A stretch of 45,856 nt of DNA from Planctomycetota bacterium (lineage in GTDB: Bacteria > Planctomycetota > Phycisphaerae > UBA1845), in NCBI GenBank assembly GCA_024275565.1, contig JAJRYY010000006.1:1-45856 (forward strand), written 5' to 3'. A program made the translations under genes and the position numbers. The notes below the pieces were generated by a model. That model did no database searches. It was not told the DNA's origin and worked only from the letters and a program-made list of their open reading frames with translations. This document shows positions 15,575 to 23,047 of this stretch, piece by piece. Numbering within the stretch: position 1 is the stretch's first letter; the number at the start of each line of letters is the position of its first letter.

Positions 15575-17743
15575 GGAGCCTGGTTTCGGGTCGGATTTCA
15601 GCCAGCGACCGTAGGCATCGAAGCTGTAATCGCGGTGGAGGAAGTCTTTCACGAGCATGGCTGCCGCTTTTGCACCGCCGGGTTCGAGGACCGTTGCGCG
15701 GTATCTGTGGGCGACTTCGTTGTTGTATAAGCCCGCGTTCTGGAACTCGCTGAACATGTCCTTGGCGATGACGAGCGACCACATGTAGGTGTAGTAGATG
15801 GCAGAATAGCCCGTGAGGTGTCCGAAACTGCAGTGCATGTAGGTATCTTCGACATACTCAGATGGGGCATATCGCCCAGTCAGCTCTTTGAGCATCTCGG
15901 TGGTGTCGAAGGATTGCGGGTCTCGATTGTGGAAATTGAGTGAGATTGCTGCGTAGAGCATCTGCTGGCGGACGTTGATTCCCTTGCCGAATTCCTGAGC
16001 GATGCGCATGCGTTTGACGAGGTCTGCGGGGATTGGCTCGTTGGATTCGTAGTGTTTTGCGAAGATCCGGAGTGTTTCGAGATCCCAGCACCATTCCTCG
16101 AGCATCTGGGATGGGGCTTCGACGAAATCCCATTCGGTGGAGATGCCGCTGATGCCAATCCACTGGTGATGACCGGAGAGGAGGGCGTGGAGGAGATGTC
16201 CGAATTCGTGAAAGAAGGTGACGACCTGGTTGTGTTCCATGAGTGCGGGCTGAGCATCTGCGGTCGGTTTGGGGAAATTGCAGACGAGTACGCTGATGGG
16301 GATTTGTTTGCCGGCGATGCCTTCCTGGTATCCGAAACATGCGGCGTGTTTGTATTTTCCGTCGCGGGGGTGGAGGTCGAGCATGAAGCGTCCGACGTGG
16401 CGGTCTCCGTCGTAGAGGTCCCAGCAGGTGACGTCCTCATGCCACAGTTTGACGTTGGTTACGGGTCGATACTGGAGGCCAAAGAGCTTTGAGGTGACGT
16501 CGAAGAGGCCTTGCTGGACGCGCGAAAACTCGAAGTAGGGCCGGGTCTGCTGGGAATCGAAATTGAACTGATCTGCTTTGACGCGTTCTGCGTAGAAACT
16601 TCGTTCGTAATCTGCGACGGTTGTCGCGTCCGGGACGTCCTTCTGCTTCTCGTCGAGGAGCATTTTCATGTCCCTGTCAGCCGGGTCTTTTGAGAGGGTT
16701 GCGATGCGGTTGATGAAGTTGTCTACGGCGGTCGCGCTGCCGATCATTTTGTCTTCGGTGATGTAGTCGGCCCAGTTTTTATATCCTAGAAGTTGTGCTA
16801 TTTCGTAGCGTTTCCGGATAAGCTGGTCGAGCGTTTCGAGGTTGTCGGGATACCCCCGGCGGCGATATTCCTTGTATATTTCTCGGCGGGCGTCTGTGTT
16901 TTGTGCATATTTTGCGAAGGGGATGTAGTCGGGATATTCGGTGGTGATGGTGATTTTTCCATCTTGGCCGGGTGCGTGGGCGTCGATGTAGTCTTGCGGC
17001 AGACCTGCGAGGTCTGATGGGCTGTCGAGTTTGATGCTGCGGACGTCGCCTCGGATGTTGTTGCTGAAGGTCTGACTGAGCTTGACGGTTTCTTCCTGCA
17101 ACTGCTCGATGCGTTTTCGCGTTGCTTCGTCGCGATCTACCCCACTGCGTCTGAATTCGCGCATGGTTTTGAACATGAGTCGCTGGAGTTCCGCGTCGCC
17201 GTTGGAGACGTCGATGGATTTGAAGGCTTCGTAGAGGTCGCGGTTGAGGGAGAGCCGCGTCCCGAAGCTCGATACCTGCTGCATGGCGACGTCGGCTGTC
17301 TCGCGGACGGTTTTGTCGGGGTGTGACTGTCCGAAGAGGCTTGACTGTTCGCCGGCGTTGCTGAGGTGTCGGTACATTTCGTTTGCGGGTTCGATGGTGT
17401 TTTTGACGTTTCGCTGATCTTTAACCGCCAGGATCTCGTCGAGAAGTCGCTCTGCCTGGGTGAGGTGATTGTCGATCTCCGCCTTGAATTCGTCGGCGGT
17501 GCGGTCGTAGTTGACGAAGCCATCGGCGACAGTGGCAGAGGTGGGTGCGTCTGACGCAGACATTGCATGGTCTGACATTGCTTGGTCTGACATTGCGTGG
17601 TCTGGCGTTGCATTCTGCCTGCTGGTGGTGTGGCTGGACCTGCTGTTCATGCGTGGTGTTGCTTTTTGCTGGCATCCTGTGATGACAGCGAGCAGCATGA
17701 GTGAGCAGACGATGCGACGATGATTCATGGTATTGTGGAACAT
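15572..17743 (-). CDS. M3-family zinc oligopeptidase, lipoprotein form
   Basis: The zinc-binding motif HEFGH (about residues 512-516, within FFHEFGHLLHALLSG) and the downstream SQMLEEWCWD helix carrying the third ligand Glu identify a thimet-oligopeptidase-like M3 peptidase. The substrate-side loops TEWDFVEAPSQ and the C-terminal YMHCSFGHLTGYSAIYYTYMWS, with the conserved His/Tyr, also fit. The N-terminus is MNHRRIVCSLMLLAVITGC, a lipoprotein signal, so the enzyme probably acts on peptides in the periplasm. Most M3 enzymes are cytoplasmic, which makes this form notable. Start 17743 is chosen; 17728 and 17788 are alternatives, none with a strong ribosome binding site. After the lipobox comes a linker with DHAMSDQAMSDHAMS, encoded by a 15-bp DNA repeat. 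Confidence 0.93.
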   Translation of the reverse strand: MFHNTMNHRRIVCSLMLLAVITGCQQKATPRMNSRSSHTTSRQNATPDHAMSDQAMSDHAMSASDAPTSATVADGFVNYDRTADEFKAEIDNHLTQAERLLDEILAVKDQRNVKNTIEPANEMYRHLSNAGEQSSLFGQSHPDKTVRETADVAMQQVSSFGTRLSLNRDLYEAFKSIDVSNGDAELQRLMFKTMREFRRSGVDRDEATRKRIEQLQEETVKLSQTFSNNIRGDVRSIKLDSPSDLAGLPQDYIDAHAPGQDGKITITTEYPDYIPFAKYAQNTDARREIYKEYRRRGYPDNLETLDQLIRKRYEIAQLLGYKNWADYITEDKMIGSATAVDNFINRIATLSKDPADRDMKMLLDEKQKDVPDATTVADYERSFYAERVKADQFNFDSQQTRPYFEFSRVQQGLFDVTSKLFGLQYRPVTNVKLWHEDVTCWDLYDGDRHVGRFMLDLHPRDGKYKHAACFGYQEGIAGKQIPISVLVCNFPKPTADAQPALMEHNQVVTFFHEFGHLLHALLSGHHQWIGISGISTEWDFVEAPSQMLEEWCWDLETLRIFAKHYESNEPIPADLVKRMRIAQEFGKGINVRQQMLYAAISLNFHNRDPQSFDTTEMLKELTGRYAPSEYVEDTYMHCSFGHLTGYSAIYYTYMWSLVIAKDMFSEFQNAGLYNNEVAHRYRATVLEPGGAKAAAMLVKDFLHRDYSFDAYGRWLKSDPKPGS
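17559..17618. repeat. 15-bp in-frame tandem array inside the M3 peptidase linker
   Basis: Units gacattgcatggtct, gacattgcttggtct and gacattgcgtggtct abut at 17559, 17574 and 17589, with a decayed fourth at 17604. They encode the repeated Asp-His/Gln-Ala-Met-Ser residues just after the lipid-anchored cysteine. Confidence 0.9.
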
Positions 17744-17871
17744 GATGACGTTGAAGCTCCCAGTAGGGTTTTGCGATTGAATCTGCATTTGCAGGAGGAA
17801 TCAGACACTACCGTCGGCGGATAATGTAGTCGAATCGTGGGGCGTGGCCAAGGGTACGGGGCAGGGTCGCT

Positions 17872-17901
17872 GGGGCGGGGTTTATCGGGGCGGGGTTTAT
17901 C
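17872..17901. repeat. 15-bp perfect tandem duplication across the PF10023-like peptidase stop codon
   Basis: ggggcggggtttatc occurs at 17872-17886 and 17887-17901. The stop TAA (complement of 17897-17899) lies in the gene-side copy, and the second copy provides a second in-frame TAA 15 bases later. Confidence 0.95.
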
Positions 17902-19102
17902 CGCCTGCGTTCTGGGATGATCCGTTTTCGTCGGTGATTTCGGAGGTGTCCGCCTCGGTGAGGGCTTCAGATTCGTTCAGCCATTCCTGGAGGAATGCGA
18001 TTGGGTCGGCTGCGTCTGCGGAGGACTGGAATACGGACATGGATTGTGTCCAGTTGCGACCGGTTGCTTCGTGTACGCGTGCGAAGAGGTCTAGATCGAG
18101 GTTGTAGCGATAGTTTCCGAGCATCCATGCATTGTTGGCGGGTAGGTTTTGTACCCATTCGTAGCGTTCGGGCGTGTTCATGAGCGGTAGGATCTGCTCG
18201 TCGAATCGCTGGCGTCCCTCTGCGAAGATGCCTTCCCGTCCTGCAATTTTGTCCTCAGATGATAAGTCTGACGCGTAGAATAGGGCCAACTCGTTGTAGA
18301 GGTCGAAGATGAAGGCGTTGTATCGGTCGATGTCTTCGTATCGGCGTCTTGCGGATTCGATTGTCTCCGGTTGGTCGGGGAAGTTGTCAATCAGGAACTG
18401 CTCCGCCCCCGCCCTGCCTACGAAGGTTGCGAGCGATTCGTTGAAGTTGACGTCGCCAGCCCGCCAGATGGTGTTGTGGAGCAGCTCGTGGATGATGGTG
18501 TCGATGAGTGAGAATTCGCCTCGTCTCAGGAGGGTCGATCGTACGGGGTCGGGGAGGAAGTTGAGCGTGCTGTATGCGTCGATCGGGTACATGTAGATGT
18601 CGAACCCGGTGCGTTCGAGCTTGTCTGCCTCGCGCCGGGCCTGATCTTCATTGAAAAAGCCGAGGTATGGGACGGCTCCGACGAAGGGGAATGACCAGGT
18701 GACCGGTTCGAAGGTGTCCATCTTTGATGCAGAGACGTTGTATGCTCTTGCAGAATCACCGGTGTCGTAGAAGGTTGTGAAACTGTCGCCGATCTGCAGT
18801 CCCATGCGATCTCGGGCGAAGGTGCGGGCGTCCTGGATGAGGCGGAGCTTTGAGACCTGCTCGTCTGTGAGGTTTCCGCTTGCGATGGCGCGTTCTACGG
18901 GGACGCTGCGGAGGAGGACGTCTGCCTGTCCGAAAAATAGCGACGGGAGGTAGAGGAGGTCCGGACCGCAACCGGATGCGAGGATGGCAGGTGCAATCGC
19001 CATGGTGATCCATGCGATGCACCTGGTGTGGATCTTGACGCGGCGGTTGCAGTGGATGTTGAAGCGGTTGTGATGGTCTGTGATGTTCTGGTGATGGTTC
19101 AT
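17897..19102 (-). CDS. Putative lipoprotein aminopeptidase (PF10023-like)
   Basis: The HELLH motif at about residues 205-209 is followed by FNESLATFVG, whose Glu is the likely third zinc ligand; this HExxH plus FNExxA arrangement is typical of the putative aminopeptidase family PF10023. Upstream blocks TWSFPFVGAVPYLGFFNEDQA and YPIDAYSTLNFLPDPV also match the family. The N-terminus is His/Asn-rich, followed by a hydrophobic stretch ending in LASGC, so it is probably a lipoprotein facing the periplasm. The start is ATG 19102 (a TTG at 19111 is possible). It is transcribed toward the M3 peptidase, with a gap of about 150 bases. The enzymatic activity of this family is predicted rather than well proven. 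Confidence 0.85.
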   Translation of the reverse strand: MNHHQNITDHHNRFNIHCNRRVKIHTRCIAWITMAIAPAILASGCGPDLLYLPSLFFGQADVLLRSVPVERAIASGNLTDEQVSKLRLIQDARTFARDRMGLQIGDSFTTFYDTGDSARAYNVSASKMDTFEPVTWSFPFVGAVPYLGFFNEDQARREADKLERTGFDIYMYPIDAYSTLNFLPDPVRSTLLRRGEFSLIDTIIHELLHNTIWRAGDVNFNESLATFVGRAGAEQFLIDNFPDQPETIESARRRYEDIDRYNAFIFDLYNELALFYASDLSSEDKIAGREGIFAEGRQRFDEQILPLMNTPERYEWVQNLPANNAWMLGNYRYNLDLDLFARVHEATGRNWTQSMSVFQSSADAADPIAFLQEWLNESEALTEADTSEITDENGSSQNAGG

Positions 19103-19158
19103 GGATAGCAACCTGTGGGGCGGGATTCACCCGCCGCGATGAACGATTCCGATGTCAA

Positions 19159-19206
19159 CAATCCGCCGGGTAGACGCCCCCGCAATCCGCCGGGTACACG
19201 ACCCCA
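19159..19206. repeat. 24-bp tandem duplication upstream of the PF10023-like gene
   Basis: Two 24-bp units starting with caatccgccgggta (19159-19182 and 19183-19206) match closely. They lie in the divergent region between two peptidase genes, on the 5' side of both. Confidence 0.85.
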
Positions 19207-19289
19207 GAATACCATCGGTCGTTGATCGGCCTGTTTCCGCTCTGGAATGATATATGCGCGATCGCTGGTAACCCCATTTCCAGCAGTAG

Positions 19290-19320
19290 TTTACAACTTG
19301 TTATCGGAAGTGTCTATAAA
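19290..19320 (+). promoter_or_regulatory. Possible promoter of the 19.3-19.6 kb RNA
   Basis: TTTACA (19290-19295) and TATAAA (19315-19320) each match consensus at 5 of 6 positions, but the spacer is 19 bp, longer than ideal. Transcription would start near 19327. Confidence 0.4.
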
Positions 19321-19326
19321 AATCGG

Positions 19327-19577
19327 CGTTTCGGTGGACTCCGGGCGACTGGGAGTCCTACTATTCAGGCGGTGGAGAAGCTGTTCGGGAGGCGGAGAAG
19401 AATTCTTTAACAAAGGGGGACGTACGCGCAGATTGGCTGTACGGGGTGTCTGTAGGGGGTGTGTAGGGGGTGTATCGAAGCCGGAAACGCGTGTGAGACT
19501 GGCGTGATACGTTACCGGGTTGCCTGGTCCTGTCGCCAAAGGGTGGCGTGCGGCGGATCAGGTGCCCGGGTTTTTTT
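19327..19577 (+). ncRNA. Candidate structured leader or small RNA upstream of the M1-like peptidase gene
   Basis: About 250 bases between a promoter-like sequence and a terminator contain several helices: GGACTCC/GGAGTCC near 19337-19359, an 11-bp repeat gtagggggtgt (two copies plus a variant near 19442), nested helices GTATC/GATAC and GCCGG/CTGGC around 19472-19510, and the terminator stem. No open frame here has coding character. I could not match it to tmRNA, RNase P, SRP RNA or a riboswitch class known to me. It could be an independent sRNA or an attenuator for the peptidase gene that starts 170 bases later. Strand and ends are inferred. Confidence 0.45.
19515..19577 (+). terminator. Intrinsic terminator with seven-T tract
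   Basis: CCGGGT and CCTG on the left pair with CAGG and GCCCGG on the right, enclosing a smaller GTCGCC/GGTGGC hairpin. The stem is followed directly by TTTTTTT (19571-19577). It lies 170 bases before the downstream start codon, so it ends an upstream RNA or controls read-through. Confidence 0.65.
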
Positions 19578-19746
19578 ATGCGCGCGTGAAACTGCTCGGG
19601 ATATGCGTCAACTGTGGGGCAATCGCCTCTCAGGATCGCTCTGGGCGAACATGTGTTGCGAGCGGCGTTGATCACGCGTATCGTGCATCGACCCCCGATA
19701 AGAATGGTTTTGACGGGGCATGAACAAATACGAGCGAGGCGTTGCA

Positions 19747-21996
19747 ATGGTATCAAATCGATTGAATTCAGTTCGGTGGACTCGGTGGACATCAACTGGG
19801 ATGGCTACCCTTCGATGGATGTGCGTTGGAATCGGAGTTGCGAGCTTCGGGCTTGTCGGCTGTGCCCCCCCCTTCGTGATGCGCGCGACCTCCCATGAAC
19901 TCCAGGTCCATCTCAATCCGTCTGAGGGAATGCTGACGGGGCGAAGCGTGGTGACCCTTGAGGCGATGGATGACGGCGACCTCCCCGATGGGCAGGTGTG
20001 GGTCGGGCTGGACCTCAATACCGCCCTGGACGTGTCGAAGATTGAAGTGTCGGGTGCGGAACTCGTGCGGACCAGCGTGGACAAGAGCGGTGGCGGTGGA
20101 GCGCATCAGGAGCGGTTCGTCGTGCATCGGTTGTATCTTGACAGACCTGCGCGACACATTGAAGTGTCGATGGAATATGGCGGGACGCTGCAACAGGATG
20201 TCTCCTCCGGCGAGAAGGCTGGTCAGATACACAATTTCGGGATGTCTGCTCATATCTCAGAAGAGGGGATTTACCTCTCGCCGTCCGGTTACTGGTATCC
20301 CTCGCCTGTGATCGAGGATGAGGAGACGGATCCGAACCTGCTGCTGTGCAACTGGGAACTGACCGTGGACGAGGTCGAGGACTATTCGCTGATCGCGAGC
20401 GCGTGGCTTGCGGAAGATGAGAACGGGTCCGACGGCGATAAAATGGTGTGGAACAGCTATTGGCCTATCACCGGACTGACGCTTACGGGTGGTCGTCATG
20501 ATGTGTGGCGTCGGCAGTCGGGGGATGTGAATATCCGTGTCCACATGCAACACGCTGAAGACGACAAAGGGCGTGTAGAGAACAAGGAGATCGCGGAGCG
20601 CTATCTGGATGAGGCAGCCAGGATCATCGAGCGATATGAACCTCTGCTGGGTCCGTTCCCGTTCGAGCAATACACAATCATCGAGAATTTTTTCAGCTCG
20701 GGATTCGCATTTCCGGGGATGACGCTGTTTGGACCGACGGTCATGCACATGGGGGACAATTCGTTCCGGCATGGTTATCTGGACCATGAACTTGTGCATA
20801 GCTGGTGGGGATGCGGGGTGGAGGTCGACTGGCGTGATGGCAACTGGTGCGAGGCGCTGACAAGTTATTGCACGAATTATTACGGGTTCAAGCTGGATGG
20901 CGACGAAGCTGGTGCTCGTAAGAAACGTCGGGATGAGTCGAATTTTCTGAGCAGAATCAAGGATAAGCATGACAAGCCGCTCGGAACCTATGGTCTCAAG
21001 GACGGCGTAGGACGCGGAATCGCCTATAGCAAAGGGTCAGCCGTGTTCGATATGCTCGCGCGGCAGATCGGTCAGGAGACGTTCTGGGCGGCGTGTCGCG
21101 ACCTGACGAAGAATAAACTGGGCAAACATGCGAACTGGGATGACCTGAAGAGCGCCTTCGAGGAAGCGGGTTCGATGAGCCTCGACACGTTCTACGAGCA
21201 GTGGATTCGTGGGTCGGGGGCGCCCCGGTTGAGACTCAAACAACTTCGCTACGATCCGGCTGCCGGACAGTTGCTCGTGCAGCTCGAACAGGGTGAGCCA
21301 GCCTTCGATCTGAATGTCCCCCTTCGCATCGAATACGACAATGGCACGGAAGACACAACCGTGACCCTCACACACCCCGAGGCATGGGTGACGATTGACG
21401 TCCTCCGCAAGCCCGTCGCGGTATCGCTCGATCCGGATTATCAGGTGTTTCGCAAGCTCGAACCCGAAGAGATCATGCCCACAACGGCAGCCACACGATC
21501 TGCGAGGCATCTGACGATTGTTGTACCCTCCGGAGAGCTGGCTGAGGGTTATGAGACGGTGGCTGACGCCTATCGCAAGGGTCGCAAAAAGGGCAGCAAG
21601 CGATCGGTCTCCACCAGGGTAGCCGACGCGAATCTCACCCATGCGGTGCTGGCTGAGGGCGGCGTGCTGGTGCTTGGTGAGGCTGTTCGACACCCGGTCG
21701 TCCAGGAATTGCTGGCTGAGGCGGATTCTGCTGCATCGTGGCATGATGGTGGATTTTCGGTCGGTGAGCAGTATTTCAACGGTCCTGAGCACGCCATTCT
21801 GATGACCGTCCACCATCCGGATCTGCCCAAATATGGCATCACGGTGTATGCCGGAAACAGTGCAGATGCCCTTGGAAACGCTGCCATCCTGGGATTCTAC
21901 GCCAACAGCCTGCTCGTCTTCGAGTCTCACGATCGAGCGGAGGTGGTGTTGCGGAAGGATTTTGAATCGTCACAGCGATTGCCGGTCGGGGGGTAA
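19747..21996 (+). CDS. M1-like (gluzincin) metallopeptidase, lipoprotein form
   Basis: HELVH at about residues 347-351 followed by NWCEALTSY gives the HExxH-X18-E zinc site of M1 aminopeptidases. The exopeptidase GxMEN-type loop is replaced by SGFAFPGMTLFG, so N-terminal recognition may differ. Upstream is a large beta-rich domain with SGYWYPSP, a typical M1 N-domain block. After residue 470 comes a beta-sandwich and a C-terminal domain without a recognised family. The signal region ends in FGLVGC, a lipobox, suggesting periplasmic or surface location. ATG 19747 has GAGG 7 bases upstream; ATG 19720 is an alternative. An intrinsic terminator follows at 22042. It is a single-gene unit downstream of the candidate RNA. 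Confidence 0.9.
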   Translation: MVSNRLNSVRWTRWTSTGMATLRWMCVGIGVASFGLVGCAPPFVMRATSHELQVHLNPSEGMLTGRSVVTLEAMDDGDLPDGQVWVGLDLNTALDVSKIEVSGAELVRTSVDKSGGGGAHQERFVVHRLYLDRPARHIEVSMEYGGTLQQDVSSGEKAGQIHNFGMSAHISEEGIYLSPSGYWYPSPVIEDEETDPNLLLCNWELTVDEVEDYSLIASAWLAEDENGSDGDKMVWNSYWPITGLTLTGGRHDVWRRQSGDVNIRVHMQHAEDDKGRVENKEIAERYLDEAARIIERYEPLLGPFPFEQYTIIENFFSSGFAFPGMTLFGPTVMHMGDNSFRHGYLDHELVHSWWGCGVEVDWRDGNWCEALTSYCTNYYGFKLDGDEAGARKKRRDESNFLSRIKDKHDKPLGTYGLKDGVGRGIAYSKGSAVFDMLARQIGQETFWAACRDLTKNKLGKHANWDDLKSAFEEAGSMSLDTFYEQWIRGSGAPRLRLKQLRYDPAAGQLLVQLEQGEPAFDLNVPLRIEYDNGTEDTTVTLTHPEAWVTIDVLRKPVAVSLDPDYQVFRKLEPEEIMPTTAATRSARHLTIVVPSGELAEGYETVADAYRKGRKKGSKRSVSTRVADANLTHAVLAEGGVLVLGEAVRHPVVQELLAEADSAASWHDGGFSVGEQYFNGPEHAILMTVHHPDLPKYGITVYAGNSADALGNAAILGFYANSLLVFESHDRAEVVLRKDFESSQRLPVGG

Positions 21997-22041
21997 GGGT
22001 TGCTGGTGGGTGGTTGTGTGTTGATGGTCGGCGCAATATAG

Positions 22042-22075
22042 AAAGGTCGACGCGACCTGATCGCGCCGACCTTTT
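22042..22075 (+). terminator. Intrinsic terminator of the M1-like peptidase gene
   Basis: AAAGGTCG and CGCG pair with CGCG and CGACCTTT around a 7-base loop, with a single A-C mismatch, followed by a short T-rich tract. It starts 46 bases after the stop codon. Confidence 0.8.
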
Positions 22076-22127
22076 CTACTCGTGGAGATTGTCTACTCAC
22101 GGAGTTAACCCAAAACTGAATCTCCAC

Positions 22128-22300
22128 ACTGCACTCTGATACTACACTTCAGTCTTACACTCCATTACAGCCTGACACTACGTTACAGTCTGACACTACA
22201 TTGCAGTCTTGAGACAACATTGCACTCTGACGCTACCCTGTACCCTGACGCTACCCTGGTCTGTAGCCCTGCTTTGAACTGACTGTAGCCCTACTGTGCA
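22128..22300. repeat. Degenerate 16-19-bp tandem array, about nine units, after hsp20
   Basis: Successive units are variants of cactacattacagtctga (for example cactccattacagcctga, cactacgttacagtctga, cgctaccctgtaccctga), running without spacers through the gap between the M1-like gene terminator and the hsp20 stop codon. Divergence is higher toward the hsp20 end. Units abut directly, so this is not a CRISPR array. Confidence 0.8.
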
Positions 22301-22324
22301 ATGATGTCCTGCTCAACCTTGGGA

Positions 22325-22771
22325 TTACTCGGTTTTGACCTCGATCTTCCGTGGCTGAACGTCGTCCGCCTTTGCGAGCGTGATGTGCAGCACGCCATCT
22401 TTGAGCATGGCTTCTACGGCGTTGTCCTTGACCGATCCACTCGGGAGACTGAAAGAACGTGTTAACTTCCCGGTCCTCCGCTCGACCACGTGGAAATTAT
22501 CGCCTTCCCGCGTCTCCTCCTGTTTTCGCTCGCCACTGACGGTGAGCATGCCATTGTCGAACGTCACATTGATATCATCCTGGGAAAATCCGGGGACGTC
22601 CGCTTCGACATAGAAATTTGCGTCATCTTCCCGGACATCAACACTGATGCCGAAGTCGGTATCATCGCGAAGCCACGTATTGGCGACACGATCAACCTCT
22701 GCGAACGGGTCGAACCCCCAACGACGAAGCAGGGGCGAATTCAACAATCTGGGTCTGTGAACTGGCAACAT
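22325..22771 (-). CDS. Small heat shock protein, Hsp20/alpha-crystallin family
   Basis: The 148-residue ATP-independent chaperone has a 45-residue N-terminal arm containing WGFDPFAEVDRV, an alpha-crystallin domain from ISVDVREDDANFYVEADVPGF through the typical INVTFDNGMLTVSGERK, FSLPSGSVKDNAVEAMLKDGVLHITL, and a short tail, PRKIEVKTE. Members form oligomers that hold unfolded clients in the cytoplasm. GGTGG lies close before the ATG at 22771. A perfect palindrome, GCAATT-GA-AATTGC, sits 19 bases upstream of the start codon and could be a regulatory site. The gene is divergent from miaA. Confidence 0.96.
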   Translation of the reverse strand: MLPVHRPRLLNSPLLRRWGFDPFAEVDRVANTWLRDDTDFGISVDVREDDANFYVEADVPGFSQDDINVTFDNGMLTVSGERKQEETREGDNFHVVERRTGKLTRSFSLPSGSVKDNAVEAMLKDGVLHITLAKADDVQPRKIEVKTE

Positions 22772-22789
22772 AATCCACCTTACCTTTCT

Positions 22790-22803
22790 GCAATTGAAAT
22801 TGC
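22790..22803. promoter_or_regulatory. Palindrome in the hsp20 leader
   Basis: GCAATT (22790-22795), GA, AATTGC (22798-22803) is a perfect 6-bp inverted repeat. It could be an operator or a small RNA hairpin just before the ribosome binding site of hsp20. It does not match the CIRCE heat-shock operator. Confidence 0.4.
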
Positions 22804-22947
22804 CTTACCAACGTGCTTCAAGTTCGAATAGTCCAACAACAACGCCCAACACCAAGCAAATTTCGTGCCAATTGTGGTTGATCGCTGTAAAGTGTTTCGT
22901 GATAATGATTTGTGTATGATTGAGGCGATGGCGACCGTGCGGAAAAA

Positions 22948-22962
22948 CTGTCATCCTGACAG
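22948..22962. promoter_or_regulatory. Operator-like palindrome in the hsp20-miaA divergent region
   Basis: CTGTCA-tcc-TGACAG is a perfect inverted repeat. Close by, gccgccattt appears at about 22969 and again about 50 bases downstream. Together they suggest a binding region for a regulator, but no factor is identified. Confidence 0.4.
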
Positions 22963-23047
22963 GTGACTGCCGCCATTTTTACAATGTAAGATGTTGTCGC
23001 ATAACAAGTTACAGACCTGCCGCCATTTCGGACCTGGAAGAGGCGGT

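Noticed and set aside
19327..19577. tmRNA, RNase P RNA or SRP RNA
   Set aside because: None of the hallmark sequences (tRNA-like ends, GAAAGTCCGGGC core, GGTCAGGTCCGGAAGG-type loop) is present.
22128..22300. Possible CRISPR array
   Set aside because: Units abut without unique spacers, are degenerate and short, and no cas gene is in the window.
22820..22850. Sigma32 promoter for hsp20
   Set aside because: A CTTGAAG-like -35 can be found on the minus strand but no CCCCAT-type -10 follows at the required distance.
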